The notes under the pieces were generated by a model, which saw nothing but the letters and a program-made list of their open reading frames with translations, did no database searches and was not told the DNA's origin. This document shows, piece by piece, positions 1-6,143 of a stretch of DNA of 15,292 nucleotides. Numbering within the stretch: position 1 is the first letter of the stretch; every line of letters begins with the position of its first letter. This stretch comes from URNF01 sp045638005 (GTDB taxonomy: Bacteria; Bacillota; Clostridia; Oscillospirales; Acutalibacteraceae), in the NCBI GenBank assembly GCA_045638005.1, contig JAZUAN010000019.1, forward strand, positions 1 to 15,292. Direction: 5' to 3'. The position numbers and the translations under genes were made by a program.

Positions 1-2550
1 GTCGTGAATCTTTAATGGTGAACCATCAGTCAATACCAGTTTGGCTTCGTTAATGGTTACCTTGTAATTCGCAGTATAACCGTCGAAGTCGTGGGTCAAC
101 TCTTTTTTGAATAGACCGGGGATGGGAACGTTTGCTTCAGATCTTGAAACCGAAGCACCGCCGACAGCACCATCCGGTATGTAGAACAGTTCGGCAATAT
201 TTTGAACCTGATAGCCATGGCCTCCGTAGTTTTCAACGATGGACAAATCTTTAGTCTTATAAACGAAAGTGAAGGTTACATTTTCATTTACTGTCCAACA
301 TTGACAGAAGCCATTCGTTGCATATGTGCCATCATCTTTTTGGTACCAATATTCTCCACAGCCCTCTTCCCAGTGGCAAGTGTCCTTTGTACACTTACAA
401 CGTGTTAAAAGATTAAATTCTCTGCCGTGGTTAATGCCATTTTCTGTTGCTGACCAGCCATTGTCCCATGCAAACAAATCATTGGTAGTTGCATCTTGAA
501 TACGAGGTGCCTCAAATGTGGTGCCGTTGTATGTTACCATAACCGTTGCCAAGTGAGCATCGTTCTCAACAAGACCAACAACTTGTCCGCTGCTATCGAG
601 CAGTTTCATGTTATCCATGATGTACCAGTGGTAGTCGGCTCTTTTTCCTTCTGCTCGGCCCGGAATAGTTGCTTTAAATTCCCAAAGAAATCCACCGCCG
701 TCAGCATCCGAAGTAAAGGCACCATTCTTTATGATTTCACCGGTTGCCTCTCCGTGAGTGAAGTTTACCCAGTAATATCCGTATGCACCATCGATCGTAG
801 CTTCATTCTCATAACCAAAGGTGCCTGCCATACCGGCAGGGTTCGGTGTTGAGGAATAGTCGATGTAATAGTACCAGCCATCGTTTCCGAGCTCTATTTC
901 TCCGCACCATTGGCAGGTAGCGGTTTTGGGCATTTTATACGTCCATCCGGTTTCTGTCCAGATAAGGTGTGGATCATCTGCGGTAACATGCCAACTGTGC
1001 CAATTTCCGTTCTCTGATGCACCGAATGAAAGTCCTGAAGCAATATCCGATTCGGTAAATCTGTGAGTTTTACTCCATTCACCGTCTATTACGCGGTCTG
1101 TCAAGATACTGCCGGGGATTTGAGAATCCTTGTTACCAATTATCTCAAGGCTCCAATAGATTTTGCCGGGGTCAGTACCATTACTTCCCGCTACTCCGCC
1201 TTGATTACCCCACTTATTTACAAATGTGGGATTTGACTGAGGTGGCGGTTTTTCAACGGAAACTGTGATTTTTCCATCAAAATCAATGGGGTCTTCTTGT
1301 TCGGGGAAGTGAATTCCCAGAGTGGCACTGATGGTGATTTCCGTATGGCTATTCATGTGCTCGTTGAATACTAAGGTAATAAGACCTGTATCGGTCACTA
1401 CCCAACTACCAACATTTGTGCCATCCTTCAAGATGAAGGTTCCTTCGCCGCCATCAACCATCAAGCCGTTAGGAATTTGATACTGATACGTTCCCGGTAA
1501 AAATCCTTCCGGACTGTTGAAGGAGATGGTTAGTTTATAGCCGGTGTTGGCCTGAGCAATATAATTTCCATCTGCATCTTTTGGAAGTTCTTGATTGTTC
1601 TTATCAAGAAGGGTGAAGAAATAACTTCCTCCGTTTGCTTCCAAATAAGGAAGTAATTCTTTGATTGCTCGTGAAGATCTCAAAGAGAACGGTTGTATTT
1701 GCGGTGTCGTAGTGACGCCTTCAAAAATAAATACGGCAGGTCCGTTTGAAATATCCAGTAGATTTTCTTTTGACACCGAGTTGCTTACAAGTCCCCATCC
1801 GGCAATCGATGTATCATTCAAAGACACAAAACTGCTTTTGACAGAGTTTTCTATGTCGCCACGAATGACAACCATCGTGGCACTATGTACTTCAGAGACA
1901 ATTCCCACCGTGTTATCTTTAAAGAACACTAAATCGCCACTAACAGGTGTATATCGACCAAAGGATGCGTATTTACCCAATCGTCTCCACTGTTCTGCCA
2001 TAGATGTGGCACCGGTATTTATCGGGAACTCATCAGGAGGAGCACCGGAATAATGTAAACAGAACGATACGAATGTTGCAGACCAATTACTATATGGTAT
2101 TCCGTACCATTCACCGTATCGTGTGTAACCGTGTCGTATGCCATCTTGGTTTACTTTAAAATTCAATTTGCTTTCAGAATATCCAACCTGTGTTTTGGCA
2201 ATACCGACTAAGTCCTTACTAAGATTTCCTGTAAATGGATAATCTTCAAACATTTTCTGCCAATCGAGCTGTGATTCTACATCCGCCGTTTCATCAGAAT
2301 AACATTCAATGGTATGAACATGTTCTATTAGCTTACAGGTCGTTTCTCCGTTTTGGCACGATTCATCATGAGTATGCTCAGTTATACCACAATCCGCATT
2401 TCCTGCTAACGTCAGACCCGGTTGTCGTAGCCACCAAAATACATCTAACGAAACAACAAGGGAGAGCACTAACAGAATAGCGATCATCCGTGTTTTCCGA
2501 ACTCTGATTTTTCTTAATTTTCTTAGGCTTTCACTCAAGATATCCTGCAC
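1..2550 (-). CDS. Large secreted surface protein with degenerate CHAP-like domain and adhesin-like domains (C-terminus off window)
   Basis: The reading frame is open for 850 codons from GTG at 2550 to base 1 and continues off the left edge, so the C-terminus, where a cell-wall anchor would lie, is not visible. The GTG is preceded by a GGGGGGAG ribosome site (2553-2562). Residues 1-45 are a basic stretch followed by a hydrophobic segment (about 22-41), an export signal or membrane anchor. Residues 54-83 hold two Cys/His repeats (C..EHTHDESC, TCKLIEHVHTIEC) seen in clostridial Cna/SpaA-type surface proteins. Residues 108-255 match the CHAP peptidase layout (WxAxFVSFC, GDLVFF, VGIV), but the expected catalytic Cys is Ser157 and the expected His is Thr214. 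Residues 335-415 resemble a Gram-positive adhesin beta-sandwich (TYQYQIPNG, GSWVV, ITLVF). Further beta-rich regions contain CQWC (546-549) and a Cys cluster (718-751). The gene is last in an operon behind a signal peptidase. An adhesin or fimbria-like role is inferred. Confidence 0.5.
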   Translation of the reverse strand, partial: MQDILSESLRKLRKIRVRKTRMIAILLVLSLVVSLDVFWWLRQPGLTLAGNADCGITEHTHDESCQNGETTCKLIEHVHTIECYSDETADVESQLDWQKMFEDYPFTGNLSKDLVGIAKTQVGYSESKLNFKVNQDGIRHGYTRYGEWYGIPYSNWSATFVSFCLHYSGAPPDEFPINTGATSMAEQWRRLGKYASFGRYTPVSGDLVFFKDNTVGIVSEVHSATMVVIRGDIENSVKSSFVSLNDTSIAGWGLVSNSVSKENLLDISNGPAVFIFEGVTTTPQIQPFSLRSSRAIKELLPYLEANGGSYFFTLLDKNNQELPKDADGNYIAQANTGYKLTISFNSPEGFLPGTYQYQIPNGLMVDGGEGTFILKDGTNVGSWVVTDTGLITLVFNEHMNSHTEITISATLGIHFPEQEDPIDFDGKITVSVEKPPPQSNPTFVNKWGNQGGVAGSNGTDPGKIYWSLEIIGNKDSQIPGSILTDRVIDGEWSKTHRFTESDIASGLSFGASENGNWHSWHVTADDPHLIWTETGWTYKMPKTATCQWCGEIELGNDGWYYYIDYSSTPNPAGMAGTFGYENEATIDGAYGYYWVNFTHGEATGEIIKNGAFTSDADGGGFLWEFKATIPGRAEGKRADYHWYIMDNMKLLDSSGQVVGLVENDAHLATVMVTYNGTTFEAPRIQDATTNDLFAWDNGWSATENGINHGREFNLLTRCKCTKDTCHWEEGCGEYWYQKDDGTYATNGFCQCWTVNENVTFTFVYKTKDLSIVENYGGHGYQVQNIAELFYIPDGAVGGASVSRSEANVPIPGLFKKELTHDFDGYTANYKVTINEAKLVLTDGSPLKIHD

Positions 2551-2588
2551 GACTCTCCCCCCTTTCGTTTAAGTGTTTTTAAATGGTT

Positions 2589-3179
2589 TTAGTAAACGAA
2601 TCCAAATTTAGGAATTGGCCAGACTCTTATGAAAACCTTTCCGATAATATCATCTCTTGGAATTGCCCCAACTACCGAGTTGCGGCTGTCAACAGAATTG
2701 GAGCGGCGATCTCCCATAACAAAATAACTTGTACCCGGCACCTTATAAGGGAATTCTAAGTCACAATCTCCAAGTCCCTTATCCGTTACATAAGGTTCTT
2801 CTAATAATTCGCCATTCACATAGACATTACCATCGGCATCAATTGCCACCTCATCTTCAGGCACAGCTATCACTCGTTTTAGCAAAATCTTTCCTTGATA
2901 ATAAAAGCCGATTAAATCGCCTCGTTCAAACTTCTTTGTTTTTAAAAGAACAACAATTTCATCATGTTCCAAAGTGGGTGACATACTATCACCTGAAATT
3001 TGAAGGATTGGCAAAAACAAAGTTGTAATTAAAACAGCGACGGCGGCTACTACCAAAAGCACAGAAACCGTACCCCGAAGAGCTTGGCGATAGTATGTTC
3101 CTCTTCGTATGCGTTTACGCTCACTTTGAATTTCTGTTAATGAGGGGACAGAAACCTTCTTTGCATGTTTATTAGCCAT
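2589..3179 (-). CDS. lepB: Signal peptidase I (S26 family)
   Basis: This 196-residue protein is a type I signal peptidase that cleaves signal peptides from exported proteins at the outer face of the membrane. A basic N-terminus (KKVS...RKRIRR) is followed by one membrane segment at about 38-60. The catalytic Ser/Lys dyad is visible: SGDSMSPTL (Ser65) and LLKRVIAVPEDEV (Lys101). The conserved box YFVMGDRRSNSVDSR (152-166) is also present, so all family boxes are intact. The start ATG overlaps the stop of the coiled-coil gene by 8 bases and has a GAGG site about 9 bases upstream. The surface-protein gene follows after 38 bases. This placement suggests a dedicated peptidase for that large substrate rather than the housekeeping enzyme, which is an inference from context. 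Confidence 0.5.
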   Translation of the reverse strand: MANKHAKKVSVPSLTEIQSERKRIRRGTYYRQALRGTVSVLLVVAAVAVLITTLFLPILQISGDSMSPTLEHDEIVVLLKTKKFERGDLIGFYYQGKILLKRVIAVPEDEVAIDADGNVYVNGELLEEPYVTDKGLGDCDLEFPYKVPGTSYFVMGDRRSNSVDSRNSVVGAIPRDDIIGKVFIRVWPIPKFGFVY

Positions 3180-3618
3180 TTTCTATACCCTCGCACGATT
3201 CCTGTTTATTTGCTTCAAGAACAGCGTTTTGTGTTCGAAGTCGTTGCCACTTTGCGTACTCACTTTTATAAGCAGCTTTTAAGGTGTCGAACTTTTTCTC
3301 GCCATCGGCAAGTATTTTTTCAACCTTTTTCTCGGCGTCTTCAATCTTTTTTTCGCACTCTCTTTCTGTATCTTCCTTCATATATGAGATTTCACGTAAA
3401 TAAAGATCGGCCGTCATTTGAGCAGTAGAAAATACATTTGTCACCGACATAGCTGCATCGGCAATTGAACCTGCTATAGAAACACGAATTCGTTTATCCT
3501 GAAGTTCGTTTTTAAGCGACTCTATTTCTTCTTGCATTTCCTGTTCGTTCTTCTTTAACTGATAGATTATATCAACCAGTTCTCGACGACTTAAACGCTT
3601 TAATTCTTTGCTTATCAT
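3172..3618 (-). CDS. Coiled-coil protein of unknown function
   Basis: This 148-residue protein is highly charged. The N-terminal motif LKRLSRRELVDIIYQL is followed by a heptad-rich coiled coil (about 22-43), a small-residue segment (SIAGSIADAAMSVTNVFSTAQM, about 47-68), and a second long Glu/Lys coiled coil (about 78-118). No signal peptide or membrane segment is visible, so it is probably cytoplasmic. I recall similar LSRRELLE-type coiled-coil proteins next to signal peptidase and SpaA-like genes in Clostridia, but I cannot name a function. The start ATG has a strong GAGGAGG site 7 bases upstream and overlaps the regulator's stop as ATGA, so translation is probably coupled. It could scaffold or localise the export of the neighbouring surface protein; that is speculation from position. 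Confidence 0.5.
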   Translation of the reverse strand: MISKELKRLSRRELVDIIYQLKKNEQEMQEEIESLKNELQDKRIRVSIAGSIADAAMSVTNVFSTAQMTADLYLREISYMKEDTERECEKKIEDAEKKVEKILADGEKKFDTLKAAYKSEYAKWQRLRTQNAVLEANKQESCEGIENG

Positions 3619-4004
3619 ACGTTAGCCTCCTCGTAATCAAGGCTTTTGCTGGCTATTGATACTGTTTCACGTTGCCTATGCGTCTCCTTGCCATTAGTGC
3701 ATCGTTCATACTCAACACTCAAAATGGTTTTAAGCGTATGTACAGCATGTTCGTCAAGAGCGGCAAGCATTGTGCAAATCTCGTAACAATGTTCATTAAA
3801 CAAAGTTAGATCTACATCATATGCCTGCTTCAGGTTGAGCAAATTACAAATCTTAATAACCGTTTCGTAAGATGTTCCACCAATCCCTTTAGACAACGCA
3901 TTAGAAAGCGTGCTATATGGTATACCGCTTTTTTCAGAAAACTGACGCACACTCTTATGTTGCCTTTTGATTTCAGTTTTAATAAGTTGTGTTATATTAT
4001 CCAA
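3615..4004 (-). CDS. XRE/Cro-type HTH regulator
   Basis: This is a small DNA-binding protein of 129 residues. The helix-turn-helix lies at about residues 18-40 (SVRQFSEKSGIPYSTLSNAL), followed by GTSYETVIKICNLLNL, the usual end of a Cro/CI-type domain. The C-terminal 70 residues have no recognised domain. I start it at TTG 4004 because a GGAAGGA site (4012-4018) lies 7 bases upstream, and because the predicted promoter (-10 at 4051-4056) would put the transcript start near 4044, inside any longer reading frame starting at 4070. It is the first gene of the operon and overlaps the next gene by 4 bases. A perfect inverted repeat upstream (4095-4115) could be its operator, giving autoregulation of the whole surface-protein operon. 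Confidence 0.5.
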   Translation of the reverse strand: MDNITQLIKTEIKRQHKSVRQFSEKSGIPYSTLSNALSKGIGGTSYETVIKICNLLNLKQAYDVDLTLFNEHCYEICTMLAALDEHAVHTLKTILSVEYERCTNGKETHRQRETVSIASKSLDYEEANV

Positions 4005-4050
4005 TCTGAAATCCTTCCTTTCTGCATTTTCCGACACTTTACCATTTTTG

Positions 4051-4079
4051 ATTATAACACCATAAAACAATGATTACAA
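4051..4079 (-). promoter_or_regulatory. Promoter of the regulator/surface-protein operon
   Basis: On the minus strand the -35 is TTGTAA (4074-4079), the spacer is 17 bases, and the -10 is a perfect TATAAT (4051-4056). The predicted transcript start is near 4044, about 40 bases before the TTG start of the regulator. Confidence 0.5.
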
Positions 4080-4094
4080 TAATTTTTGACGGAA

Positions 4095-4115
4095 TTTGGC
4101 GAATTTTTCGCCAAA
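4095..4115. promoter_or_regulatory. Perfect 9-bp inverted repeat, possible operator
   Basis: The arms TTTGGCGAA (4095-4103) and TTCGCCAAA (4107-4115) flank a TTT centre. It sits 15 bases upstream of the -35 box of the regulator operon and lacks a following T-tract on the minus strand, so an operator fits better than a terminator. It could bind the HTH protein encoded just downstream. Confidence 0.5.
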
Positions 4116-4193
4116 AAACAGCGCCGGAAGAATCTAATTCATCTGTCGCTTTACGTATTATGCACATATACGATAAACCCCGTATAAAAGCCT

Positions 4194-4225
4194 CCCCCGA
4201 GGATGGATGACTCCATACTCAGGGG
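4194..4225 (+). other. Imperfect hairpin overlapping the 5' side of the tRNA-like sequence
   Basis: CCCC (4194-4197) pairs with GGGG (4222-4225), GAG (4199-4201) with CTC (4218-4220), and ATGGA (4203-4207) with TCCAT (4212-4216), with two single mismatches and loop TGAC. Its GGGG arm would also be the 5' acceptor strand of the tRNA-like sequence, so the two folds exclude each other. In the surrounding 4116-4193 I see no gene or clear promoter. Confidence 0.5.
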
Positions 4226-4302
4226 TGTAATTTTGCGTATCTCGGGAGAGTGCTTGAATGGCATTCAAGAGATAAGCGGTTCGAGCCCGCTTATCTCCAC
4301 CA
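4222..4302 (+). tRNA. tRNA-Ala(GGC)-like sequence with aberrant 5' part (remnant or attachment site)
   Basis: The 3' part is canonical. The anticodon arm CTTGA-ATGGCAT-TCAAG (4253-4269) carries anticodon GGC. The T arm AGCGG-TTCGAGC-CCGCT, the 3' acceptor strand TATCTCC and ACCA (ending 4302) all follow. GGGAGAG (4244-4250) matches the end of a normal D arm. The 5' part is abnormal: GGGG at 4222-4225 could pair with the 3' acceptor end, keeping the G3-U70 pair typical of Ala tRNAs, but the next three pairs fail, no good D stem is present and the D loop would be overlong. Position 48 is A instead of C. It is therefore either a decayed tRNA or the 3' copy left by site-specific integration. The anticodon and T arms are certain; function is doubtful. 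Confidence 0.5.
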
Positions 4303-4328
4303 CTGGTTCGTCAAGTTTTATTTTTTTG

Positions 4329-4355
4329 CCCGCTCATGACGAGTGGGTATTTTTT
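4329..4355 (+). terminator. Intrinsic terminator behind the tRNA-like sequence
   Basis: The stem CCCGCTC (4329-4335) pairs with GAGTGGG (4341-4347, one G-U), with loop ATGAC, and is followed by TATTTTTT. It separates the tRNA-like sequence from the next transcription unit. Confidence 0.5.
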
Positions 4356-4373
4356 GTTGTAAAGTACTTTTTA

Positions 4374-4411
4374 TTGGACTTATAGTGTGATATAATGTGT
4401 TTGTGAGGTGA
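4374..4411 (+). promoter_or_regulatory. Extended -10 promoter and ribosome site of the 4417 gene
   Basis: TGATATAAT (4388-4396) is an extended -10 box with a perfect TATAAT and no good -35 at the usual distance. GAGGTGA (4405-4411) matches the anti-Shine-Dalgarno sequence, with its GAGG core 8 bases before the ATG at 4417. This chooses that ATG over the GTG at 4408, which lies inside the ribosome site. Confidence 0.5.
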
Positions 4412-4416
4412 GAAGA

Positions 4417-5100
4417 ATGACGGAATGTATCAACTCGTTAGTGCAATTATGCAAGGAACAACCATTTAGCGTCGAGAAAATTCAAGCGTTTATCCTTGAA
4501 AACAAATTAAATAGCAAAGAAATCACGCGAGTTGCCATCGAAGTCTGCGAGTATGGTATGTTCTCTTATGGGGATTTTGTGTTTGATCAACATAGAGAAC
4601 CCGAACCGCACGAGTTGCGCACGTATAATTGGGAGACCTTATTTGATATATTTATTGAAAATGGGTTGGATCCCGATTTGGTGATCTGTGATGATAGAAG
4701 CGATCATAAGAACATTTTGAGTTTTCTTCGATATTTAGACGATGGCGATTTGGGTGCTAGGATTTTAAGAAAAGTTTTAACCAAAGGCGGTAATCCTAAC
4801 ATTTTGATTGATGGTGAATCGTTTTTTGAAGAAAAGGATTCAGACTTTATGTTGGACATTCTCCTGGGTCTATATCCAAAAAAATGGCAAGTCGATAATG
4901 TTTTTAGGTTTTGGCTGGTTTTAATAGGTTTTGGGGGCGACTTGAATAACGGCTCATGCACCGTTAAGATGATCAATGGGCACTCACCCGAAATGTTCAA
5001 AGATTTCGAAAACTTTGACTACCGCATCGTTTGGGAAGAAAACGATTTTGATATGCGCATTTTCAATAAAGAAACAGGAGTTCTTGTTGCAACCGCATAA
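4417..5100 (+). CDS. Uncharacterised acidic protein, possibly ankyrin-like
   Basis: I do not recognise this 227-residue protein. It is acidic, has no signal peptide or membrane segment, and is probably cytoplasmic and alpha-helical. Two stretches look like ankyrin-type helix plus loop units: LFDIFIENGLDPDLVI (75-90) and ILRKVLTKGGNPNIL (116-130), the latter with the family-like GGNPN turn. The C-terminal 60 residues (MINGHSPEMF...FNKETGVLVATA) look more beta-rich. It forms its own transcription unit: extended -10 promoter upstream, strong terminator at 5111-5148, no co-transcribed partner. AT-rich composition and a position between a tRNA-like scar and an amidase remnant suggest acquired DNA. 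Single-gene proteins of this style are sometimes immunity or orphan cargo proteins, but nothing here proves it. Confidence 0.5.
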   Translation: MTECINSLVQLCKEQPFSVEKIQAFILENKLNSKEITRVAIEVCEYGMFSYGDFVFDQHREPEPHELRTYNWETLFDIFIENGLDPDLVICDDRSDHKNILSFLRYLDDGDLGARILRKVLTKGGNPNILIDGESFFEEKDSDFMLDILLGLYPKKWQVDNVFRFWLVLIGFGGDLNNGSCTVKMINGHSPEMFKDFENFDYRIVWEENDFDMRIFNKETGVLVATA

Positions 5101-5110
5101 TTTATATCAT

Positions 5111-5148
5111 AGCCGAGCAGAGCGTAAAACACGCTCTGCTCGGCTTTT
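5111..5148 (+). terminator. Strong intrinsic terminator after the 4417 gene
   Basis: A perfect 15-bp stem (arms 5111-5125 and 5131-5145, core GCCGAGCAGAGCG) with loop AAAAC is followed by a T-run, 10 bases after the stop codon. Confidence 0.5.
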
Positions 5149-5208
5149 CTGTTATGCCGCGTTGTCTAAGCCGTTTGTGAATTAATATTGTTTGTAAATT
5201 TTTGTTGA

Positions 5209-5313
5209 ATCAAAACCTTTTTTATCCCAAAGGAAAACAGTATCGGTCACGAACAATATTCCTCATCTAAAAGCGATCCGGGCGAAATGTTTGACTGGGA
5301 CAAAATCAAATAA
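5209..5313 (+). pseudogene. C-terminal remnant of an Amidase_2-type N-acetylmuramoyl-L-alanine amidase
   Basis: A 34-codon open stretch, bounded upstream by a TGA at 5206-5208 and lacking a start codon, ends at TAA 5311-5313. It contains IGHEQYSSSKSDPGEMFDW, which fits the C-terminal signature of AmpD/T7-lysozyme-type amidases: a zinc-ligand His in GHE, then DPG and F-x-W. Everything N-terminal to this is missing; 5149-5208 contains nothing recognisable. It is the last piece of a cell-wall lytic gene, of the kind found in prophages and spore-lytic loci. The motif match is good but short, so the family call is moderately sure; the loss of function is clear. Confidence 0.5.
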
Positions 5314-5343
5314 ACCCGTCATGCGCATTGCATGGCGGGTTTA
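5311..5343. terminator. Bidirectional terminator between amidase remnant and hemolysin III gene
   Basis: The stem runs from 5311 to 5343: AAACCCGTCATGC (5312-5324) pairs with GCATGGCGGGTTT (5330-5342), one T-G pair, loop GCATT. T-rich tails lie on both strands. It stops the minus-strand hemolysin III gene (stop at 5346) and any rightward readthrough. Confidence 0.5.
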
Positions 5344-5345
5344 TT

Positions 5346-6017
5346 TTATAACACATAAAATAAAATACAAACATACTGCAAGATGCTGCCCAGCACCACA
5401 AAGATGTGGAATACCGAATGCATGTACCGCACCTTGACGCCGATGCCGTACAACACAGCACCAAGTGTATACGCAACACCACCGGCAAGCAACCACCAAA
5501 AGCCTTGCATCGGCATAGCAGACATAGCGGTCTTGGCAGCGAAAATAATGCACCACCCCATACCGAGGTAACAGATCATGGATAGAGCATTGTACTTTTT
5601 GAGGTCGATAGCGGTAAACACAATACCAAGTGCGGCGCACCCCCATTCGATGCCGAACACCGTCCACGCGAGTGCGGGAGATGCCAAGCGGATAGAACAG
5701 AACAAAATCGGTGTATAAGTGCCTGCAATCAAAAAATAAATGGTACAGTGATCTAAAACCTGCATCACCTTTTTGCCGAGGTTGGGATGCAGACCATGGT
5801 ATACACTGGACATGGTGTATAGTGCGATCAACGACGCACCGTATATCGCGCTGCCCACCACGCCCCAAACATTATTTTTAAGTGCCGCCATCACCACGCA
5901 GGTGACCAACGCGATCACACCAAAACCGCCACCTACAATATGGGTGACCATGTTAAAAATTTCTTCGCCGCGCGTATAGTCGGGAAGTTTTCTGTCTTTG
6001 AGTTTTGTTCTTGTCAT
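5346..6017 (-). CDS. trhA: Hemolysin III family (PAQR/TrhA) membrane protein
   Basis: This 223-residue protein has seven predicted membrane segments, the usual size of the family. Hallmark residues are present: THIVGG (25-30), SSVYHGL (70-76), DHCTIYFLIAGTYTP (89-103) and HSVFHIF (200-206). The Ser, Asp and three His side chains form the metal site of this superfamily. The name comes from a cytolytic member. In bacteria the proteins have been linked to membrane energetics and fluidity, and no toxin role should be assumed. I choose ATG 6017 because AAAGGAG ends 8 bases before it; a GTG nine bases further up (6026) overlaps the ribosome site. It has its own promoter (6061-6089) and terminator, so it is probably monocistronic. 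Confidence 0.5.
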   Translation of the reverse strand: MTRTKLKDRKLPDYTRGEEIFNMVTHIVGGGFGVIALVTCVVMAALKNNVWGVVGSAIYGASLIALYTMSSVYHGLHPNLGKKVMQVLDHCTIYFLIAGTYTPILFCSIRLASPALAWTVFGIEWGCAALGIVFTAIDLKKYNALSMICYLGMGWCIIFAAKTAMSAMPMQGFWWLLAGGVAYTLGAVLYGIGVKVRYMHSVFHIFVVLGSILQYVCILFYVL

Positions 6018-6060
6018 ATCACGCACTCCTTTTGAGGGTCAGATGTATCATCTTTTTCAA

Positions 6061-6089
6061 AGTATATACCAGCCCACGAGAAACGGCAA
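6061..6089 (-). promoter_or_regulatory. Promoter of the hemolysin III gene
   Basis: On the minus strand: TTGCCG (-35, 6084-6089), 17-base spacer, TATACT (-10, 6061-6066). It lies about 44 bases upstream of the ATG at 6017. Confidence 0.5.
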
Positions 6090-6143
6090 CCTACTGTATT
6101 TAAAAGAAGTATACACCTAAAAAACAGCGAGTAGACAAGTTTT

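Noticed and set aside
4199..4302. Long-variable-arm tRNA (Ser, Leu or Sec) including the upstream hairpin
   Set aside because: The 5' strand does not pair with the 3' acceptor TATCTCC and no matching anticodon arm exists; the GGC arm fits a standard tRNA-Ala layout.
5346..6017. Hemolysin or virulence toxin
   Set aside because: The family name is historical; the sequence is an ordinary PAQR-type membrane protein with housekeeping context.
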